A stretch of 17,881 nt of DNA from positions 1-17,881 of the forward strand of contig CAMCTQ010000010.1 in the NCBI GenBank assembly GCA_945878545.1, in the 5' to 3' direction. The stretch's first letter is position 1, and each line of letters opens with the position of its first letter. The notes below the pieces were generated by a model. That model was not told the origin of the DNA, did no database searches, and was given only the letters and a program-made list of their open reading frames with translations. The translations under genes and the position numbers were made by a program. This stretch comes from Rickettsia typhi. GTDB lineage: Bacteria; Pseudomonadota; Alphaproteobacteria; Rickettsiales; Rickettsiaceae. This document shows positions 13,501-17,881 of the stretch, in pieces.

Positions 13501-14230
13501 TTATATCTGCTAGTAATGGGGATATGCTATGGACTATTTTTAGTAATAAAACTTTTCCAACGTAAACTTCTTTTTTTTCTTGTGCCAATCCATTTATCAC
13601 ATCTTGAGCCACTTTCTCCGGTGTGATCTTAGAGTGGGTAGTGCCTAAGGTCATTGGTGTGTCTACTACTGGTGGTAATACTTCCATCACTCTAATATTA
13701 AACCCAGAATCTTCAATTTGATACCTTAGGCTTTTGGTAAACGCACGTAGTGCTGCTTTAGTTGCACAATAGATGGGCGCAGACTTTTTAGGAGATATAG
13801 CAAGGCCGGAAGTAATGTTAATTATTGCTGCAGCGGAGTGCATTTTGAGTAGTGGTAAGAATGCTACTACTAGGTTCATTGGAGCTTGGATATTTGTCTG
13901 AATTTGGTTTGAGGTTTGCGTCATAAAATGACTTACATCACCAGAGAATATATCGATAAAAGCGCCGCAACCAGCGTTGTTAACTAAGATCGATGGATGC
14001 CAGTTGTTTTTAGCAAGAATATTTAATATATAATATATAGAGTTTGGGTCAGTGATATCAGCGACAACCCCCCAAAGTCTTTCGTCTTGATTCAGTACTG
14101 CTTGAAGTTTTTGTGCGTTACGACCACAGATGATGACTTTATTACCAAGATCAGCGAAGTTTTTAGCTAGCGCAAGACCTATACCAGAAGAGCCGCCAGT
14201 GATAAAAACTGTATGGTTTGTGAGGTTCAT
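13484..14230 (-). CDS. Short-chain dehydrogenase/reductase (SDR)
   Basis: The 248-aa protein is a classical SDR. It has the cofactor motif TGGSSGIG (11-18), the conserved Asp59 of VADITD, and NNAG (84-87). The catalytic Asn114, Ser141, Tyr154 and Lys158 are present (ITSG and YCATK). Arg37 in ICGRN suggests a preference for NADPH. The ending, with VLPPVVDTPMT and KVAQDVINGL, resembles DltE-like/YdfG-like SDRs of unknown substrate. It lies downstream of prfB on the same strand with a 100-nt gap. No clear Shine-Dalgarno is present. Confidence 0.88.
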   Translation of the reverse strand: MNLTNHTVFITGGSSGIGLALAKNFADLGNKVIICGRNAQKLQAVLNQDERLWGVVADITDPNSIYYILNILAKNNWHPSILVNNAGCGAFIDIFSGDVSHFMTQTSNQIQTNIQAPMNLVVAFLPLLKMHSAAAIINITSGLAISPKKSAPIYCATKAALRAFTKSLRYQIEDSGFNIRVMEVLPPVVDTPMTLGTTHSKITPEKVAQDVINGLAQEKKEVYVGKVLLLKIVHSISPLLADIIMRNW

Positions 14231-14330
14231 TATTGTTTTTTTCTGTTCATTAGTTGACTCTTATGGCAATACCATAGTGTTCTTTATTCAGAAAGTACAG
14301 AGACTCTAGCGCCTAACAGGCTGATCTTTT

Positions 14331-15435
14331 TTAATATTTTGCTGCTTTTTGTGCTAAGGTAGCAGAAACAAATTTTTCCAAATTACCATCTAAAACGCCG
14401 TTTGAATCAGATGTTTCATAATCGGTCCTAAGGTCTTTAACCATTTGGTATGGTTGTAATACGTAAGATCTGATCTGATGCCCCCAGCTATTATCTGTCT
14501 TAGCAGCATTTTCTTTTTCTGTTTCTTCATTTTTCTTTTTTATCTCTAAATCATATAATCTTGCTTTTAGCATTTTCATAGCTTCTGCTTTGTTTTTATG
14601 TTGAGATCTATCATTTTGGCATTGTACTACTACATTTGTTGGTAGGTGAGTTATCCGAACAGCGGAGTCGGTAGTGTTAACATGCTGACCGCCAGCTCCT
14701 GATGCTCTATACGTATCTATTCTTAAATCTTTTTCTTCAATAGTTATATCTATATTATCATCAATTTCTGGATACACCCAGCATGAAGCAAAACTAGTCA
14801 TCCTTTTACCAGCGGCATTAAAAGGTGATATCCTAACTAACCTATGCACGCCTGACTCTGTTCTAAACCAACCAAAAGACATTTCTCCTTTAATTTTTAT
14901 ACAGCAAGATTTAATGCCCGCTTCTTCGCCAGAAATAATATTAATTATTTCTGTTTTAAAGCCAAGACGCTCTGCAAAACGTAAATACATACGCATCATC
15001 ATTGATGCCCAATCGTGACTCTCAGTGCCGCCGGCTCCAGCGTTAATTTCGAGGAAACAGTTATTAAGATCTAATTCACCTGAAAACAGACATTCCGTTT
15101 CAAATTTTGCTGCAATTTTTGCAAGTTGTTTTAGTTCATTTTCTACTTGATCAAGGATTGATTCATCATTTTCTTCCTCAGCCATGATGGCAAGATCGAT
15201 ATTATCAGTAAGACCATTATTGATTTTATCAAAAGAATTTATAGTGTTTTCTAGCACTCTTTTTTCTTTTAGCAACTCTGTTGCCTTTTTTTGGTCATTC
15301 CATAGATCTGATGTGTTTGCTTGTTCTTCAAGTTCTAATAGTTTTTTTCTTGTACTATCGATGTCAAAGAGACCTCTTAAGCAACGCGAGTGATTGCTCG
15401 ATTTTAAGTTTGGTGTTTTCTATTTCTGCGCGCAT
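14331..15435 (-). CDS. prfB: Peptide chain release factor 2, with programmed +1 frameshift
   Basis: RF2 recognises UGA and UAA stops. The gene has two overlapping frames. The first runs from the ATG at 15433-15435 for 23 codons to an in-frame TGA at 15364-15366. The second (15365 down to 14331) continues with Asp-Ile-Asp-Ser-Thr. Skipping one base at CTT TGA C joins them into 367 residues, the normal RF2 length. AAAGG sits 7 nt before the ATG. The specificity tripeptide SPF is at about 203-205 and the catalytic GGQ at about 248-250, as expected from E. coli numbering. The ATG at 15275 inside the second frame would give only 314 residues and lose part of domain 1, so it is not the start. The gene is divergent from lepA. 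Confidence 0.93.
15363..15377 (-). promoter_or_regulatory. prfB autoregulatory +1 frameshift site
   Basis: On the minus strand the sequence is AGAGGTCTCTTTGAC. It contains an internal Shine-Dalgarno-like AGAGG, a 3-nt gap, then the slippery CTT followed by TGA C. In well-studied bacteria low RF2 slows termination at this UGA, and the upstream Shine-Dalgarno pushes the ribosome +1, restoring RF2 synthesis. Spacing is the same as in the E. coli site. Confidence 0.9.
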
Positions 15436-15474
15436 TTTATTACCTTTAATTTTTCTAGGATTAAGCAAAATAGC

Positions 15475-15483
15475 TGTTATAAT
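15475..15483 (+). promoter_or_regulatory. Possible extended -10 promoter of lepA
   Basis: TGTTATAAT contains a perfect -10 hexamer (15478-15483) with the TG one base upstream that lets promoters work with a poor -35; none matching TTGACA is present at 17-18 bp. A small inverted repeat, ACTCAT/ATGAGT (about 15496-15516), follows in the leader, and a second TATAAT is at 15524-15529. Confidence 0.4.
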
Positions 15484-15560
15484 GTGTCGGTTAGTGACTC
15501 ATTTTTAGTTTATGAGTATAAATTATAATTTATTAAATATATAGTGATTTTTAGAATAAA

Positions 15561-17378
15561 ATGGATGAACAAAAATTTATACGGAACTTCTCGATTATAG
15601 CCCATATTGATCATGGAAAATCTACTTTAGCAGACAGGTTGATAGAGTATTGTGGCGGCTTAGAGAAGAGGGAAATGAGTCAGCAAGTACTTGATTCAAT
15701 GGATATTGAACGGGAACGTGGTATTACAATAAAGGCGCAGACAGTTAGGCTTCAGTACAAGGCCAAAGACGGGAATATATATCAATTGAATCTGATGGAT
15801 ACACCAGGTCATGTCGATTTTTCTTATGAAGTTAGCAGGTCGCTTGCGGCTTGTGAAGGGTCCCTCTTGGTGGTCGATGCAAGCCAAGGCGTTGAGGCAC
15901 AAACACTAGCTAATGTGTATCAAGCAATTGACAATAATCATGACATAGTTCCAGTTTTAAACAAAATAGATCTACCAGCAGCAGAACCCGATAAAGTCAA
16001 AGAACAAATAGAAAGTGTGATTGGTATAGATGCAAGCGATGCCCTCCTTGTTTCTGCTAAAAGCGGTATTGGTATTGAAGATGTTTTAGAAGCAATAGTG
16101 ACAAGACTCCCAGCGCCAAAAAATGAATTTATTGAAAATGAGAATCCAAATATCCTAAAAGCTTTGCTAGTAGATAGTTGGTATGATCAATATTTAGGTG
16201 TGGTAATTTTGGTTAGGGTCTTCCAAGGAAAACTCAAGAAAAACATGAAAATCAAAATGTTATCGACAAAAAATACATATACAGTTGATAATGTTGGTTA
16301 TTTTACGCCTAAGAAAGTTATGTGTGATGCTTTAGATGCTGGTCAATTAGGATTTTTTACGGCGTCAATTAAGCAAGTAACGGAGTGCAAGGTAGGTGAT
16401 ACAATTACTGAAGATAGTAAAATTGAATTAAAAATGTTGCCAGGTTTTAAACCCAATTTACCAGTAGTGTTTTGCAGTTTATTCCCATCTGATGCATCTG
16501 ATTTTGAAAAATTGAAGGACTCGCTTGGCAAGCTTCGTCTAAATGACGCAAGTCTTGAGTTTGAAACTGAAAGTTCGACAGCTCTTGGTTTTGGATTTAG
16601 ATGCGGATTTCTTGGGCTATTACATCTTGAAATTGTCCAGGAAAGGCTAGAGCGTGAATTTGATTTAGATCTCATTACAACAGCTCCAAGCGTTGTATAT
16701 CAAGTCAATTTGAGGGGAGGAAAGCAAATAGAGATCCATAATCCTGCAGATTTTCCTGATCCACAAACGATAGAGTCAATGCTAGAACCATGGATTCGTG
16801 CAACTATAATGGTACCTGAAGAATATCTAGGTTCAGTGCTTGCGCTTTGTACAGACAAACGAGGTGTACAAGTTGATATGAAGTATATTTCCGGAAGAAT
16901 AATGGTTATATATAGATTACCACTTAATGAAATTGTTTTTGATTTTTATGACCGCCTTAAGGGTTGTAGCAAGGGTTACGCAAGCTTTGACTGGGAGATA
17001 GATGATTACCAAGAAAGTAATTTAGTCAAACTCAGTATTATGGTGAACGGGGATCATGTTGATGCTTTGTCAATAATTGTTCATAAATCAAGAGCTGAGT
17101 CAAGAGGGCGGGAGTTGTGTGCAAGATTAAAAGATTTAATCCCAAGACAATTATTCCAAATAGCTATTCAGGCTGCTATTGGTGGCAAAATAATTGCTAG
17201 AGAAAATGTTAAAGCGATGAGAAAAGATGTTCTGGCAAAATGCTACGGTGGCGACATTACTCGTAAACGTAAATTGCTTGAAAAGCAAAAGGCTGGTAAA
17301 AAACGGATGAGAAATATAGGAAATGTTGAAATTCCTCAATCAGCTTTTATTGCGGCTTTAAAAGTGGGTGATAATTGA
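15561..17378 (+). CDS. lepA: Translational GTPase LepA (elongation factor 4)
   Basis: LepA/EF4 is a ribosome-associated GTPase affecting translation initiation, ribosome biogenesis and back-translocation. The 605-aa product has G1 AHIDHGKST (14-22), G2 RGITIKAQ (53-60), G3 DTPGH (80-84), G4 NKID (134-137) and G5 SAKSG (165-169). After domain II come the elongation-factor-like domains, with [22 protein letters not shown] typical of LepA. The unique C-terminal domain reads [20 protein letters not shown], followed by [19 protein letters not shown]. It is complete and of normal length. The start ATGGATG has no clear Shine-Dalgarno. It is divergent from prfB; no terminator separates it from the downstream methyltransferase. 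Confidence 0.97.
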   Translation: MDEQKFIRNFSIIAHIDHGKSTLADRLIEYCGGLEKREMSQQVLDSMDIERERGITIKAQTVRLQYKAKDGNIYQLNLMDTPGHVDFSYEVSRSLAACEGSLLVVDASQGVEAQTLANVYQAIDNNHDIVPVLNKIDLPAAEPDKVKEQIESVIGIDASDALLVSAKSGIGIEDVLEAIVTRLPAPKNEFIENENPNILKALLVDSWYDQYLGVVILVRVFQGKLKKNMKIKMLSTKNTYTVDNVGYFTPKKVMCDALDAGQLGFFTASIKQVTECKVGDTITEDSKIELKMLPGFKPNLPVVFCSLFPSDASDFEKLKDSLGKLRLNDASLEFETESSTALGFGFRCGFLGLLHLEIVQERLEREFDLDLITTAPSVVYQVNLRGGKQIEIHNPADFPDPQTIESMLEPWIRATIMVPEEYLGSVLALCTDKRGVQVDMKYISGRIMVIYRLPLNEIVFDFYDRLKGCSKGYASFDWEIDDYQESNLVKLSIMVNGDHVDALSIIVHKSRAESRGRELCARLKDLIPRQLFQIAIQAAIGGKIIARENVKAMRKDVLAKCYGGDITRKRKLLEKQKAGKKRMRNIGNVEIPQSAFIAALKVGDN

Positions 17379-17407
17379 TGACAGCTTCCAAGTTGCGGGA
17401 TGACAGC
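17377..17407 (+). repeat. 9-bp direct repeat GATGACAGC after lepA
   Basis: GATGACAGC occurs at 17377-17385 and again at 17399-17407. The second copy is preceded by CGG, giving CGGGATGACAGC. That string resembles the ends of short palindromic repeats scattered in rickettsial genomes. A 15-codon ORF (17378-17425) starts within the lepA stop (TGATG); it may be a coincidence of this repeat. Confidence 0.35.
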
Positions 17408-17429
17408 AATAAACAAAGGCTGTAAATTT

Positions 17430-17881
17430 ATGAGCAAGAAAAACAAAAACGAAGATAAAAAATTTGAAAAAGATTTAAAACAAGTTCAAGATCAGTATCT
17501 GGATTATCCCTACCCAAAGAGGAACCCAGAAGATGAAAAGAGAAGATTGCTTAGTATGCAGGCAGATTCCTTGAGCGAGATAAATCATTATTTATGGGGT
17601 GGTCGGCAAGATTTTAAAAAGAATTTTAGAGTACTCGTGGCTGGTGCTGGTACTGGAGATGCTGTGATTTATCATGCTGAGCAATTGCGTGATACGAATG
17701 CACAAATAGTGTATCTTGACTTTAGCAAGGCTAGTATGGCAATTGCTAAAGAAAGAGCAAAAATCAGAGGTTTAAAAAATATCAAATGGATAAATGATAG
17801 TATTTTAAATATCCAAAACTTAAATATCGGCAAATTTGATCATATTAATTGTATTGGGGTATTGCATCATCTTGAATCTCC
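17430..17881 (+). CDS. Class I SAM-dependent methyltransferase, 3' end beyond window
   Basis: The frame is open from the ATG at 17430 to the window end (150 complete codons). The N-terminus is a Lys/Glu-rich leader, then QYLDYPYPKRNPEDE (22-36). Motif I is VLVAGAGTGDAVIYHA (68-83) and the ribose-binding acidic residue is Asp97 in YLDFS. FDHINCIGVLHHLES (136-150) corresponds to the motif IV region. The SAM-binding features are intact, unlike the protein encoded at 4685. The substrate is unknown; the YPYP segment is found in a proteobacterial methyltransferase group with no assigned function. AAAGG is 10 nt upstream. It probably shares the lepA transcript (51 nt gap). Confidence 0.82.
   Translation, partial: MSKKNKNEDKKFEKDLKQVQDQYLDYPYPKRNPEDEKRRLLSMQADSLSEINHYLWGGRQDFKKNFRVLVAGAGTGDAVIYHAEQLRDTNAQIVYLDFSKASMAIAKERAKIRGLKNIKWINDSILNIQNLNIGKFDHINCIGVLHHLES

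Noticed and set aside
14231..14330. Hairpin AGCGCCT...AGGCT and TATGG...CCATA between prfB and the SDR gene
   Set aside because: Short stems with a bulge and no T-run; not sufficient for a terminator or operator call.
1..17881. tRNA, rRNA and CRISPR scan by eye
   Set aside because: No cloverleaf with T-loop consensus, no ribosomal RNA motifs and no regularly spaced repeat array were seen.

Overview
The window is low-GC DNA with the gene content of an alphaproteobacterium, most likely an obligate intracellular Rickettsiales (Rickettsiaceae-like) bacterium. This rests on protein families I recognise, not on a search. They are an alphaproteobacterial-type L36 with no zinc-ligand set, an NDUFAF5-like methyltransferase, a VirB1-like lytic transglycosylase and compact housekeeping genes. 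The gene order is scrambled and separated by decayed intergenic DNA.

Positions 1-3850 are the accessory part. The window opens inside a minus-strand gene for an inverse-autotransporter (invasin/intimin-type) beta-barrel. Next comes a 500-bp stretch with a local GC rise and broken transposase-like fragments. This stretch abuts a 5'-truncated CinA/molybdopterin-binding gene. A small lipoprotein gene (minus), 600 bp of decayed DNA with a strong AT-rich inverted repeat, a small membrane-protein gene with an ideal Shine-Dalgarno and its own terminator, and an acidic ankyrin-like protein follow. A DUF167 gene (minus) ends the region.

Positions 3880-9080 hold a secreted lytic transglycosylase that overlaps an NDUFAF5-like methyltransferase by 4 nt. 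Then come lpdA (E3 of the 2-oxoacid dehydrogenases), holA one base later, a VOC-family protein and a Skp/OmpH periplasmic chaperone.

Positions 9100-13340 concern the envelope. murD (peptidoglycan precursor) is followed by a minus-strand rpmJ of 41 codons. The psd-pssA-emrA operon is next: phosphatidylserine synthase and decarboxylase make phosphatidylethanolamine, and the HlyD/EmrA-type adaptor is translationally coupled to pssA. The rpmJ and psd promoters face away from each other. Both have 17-bp spacers and share the 9-mer TTGACCTTA at the -35.

Positions 13480-17881 hold a short-chain dehydrogenase and prfB on the minus strand, then lepA (EF4) and a partial SAM-dependent methyltransferase on the plus strand. 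prfB is only complete if the classical +1 programmed frameshift (AGAGG, 3 nt, CTT TGA C) is read through, giving 367 residues.

I saw no rRNA, tRNA, CRISPR array or intact insertion sequence, and no clear new multi-gene system. The most unusual items are the inverse autotransporter, the truncated cinA beside mobile-element debris, the acidic ankyrin-like protein, the well-equipped small ORF at 2592 and the methyltransferase with an eroded SAM motif.
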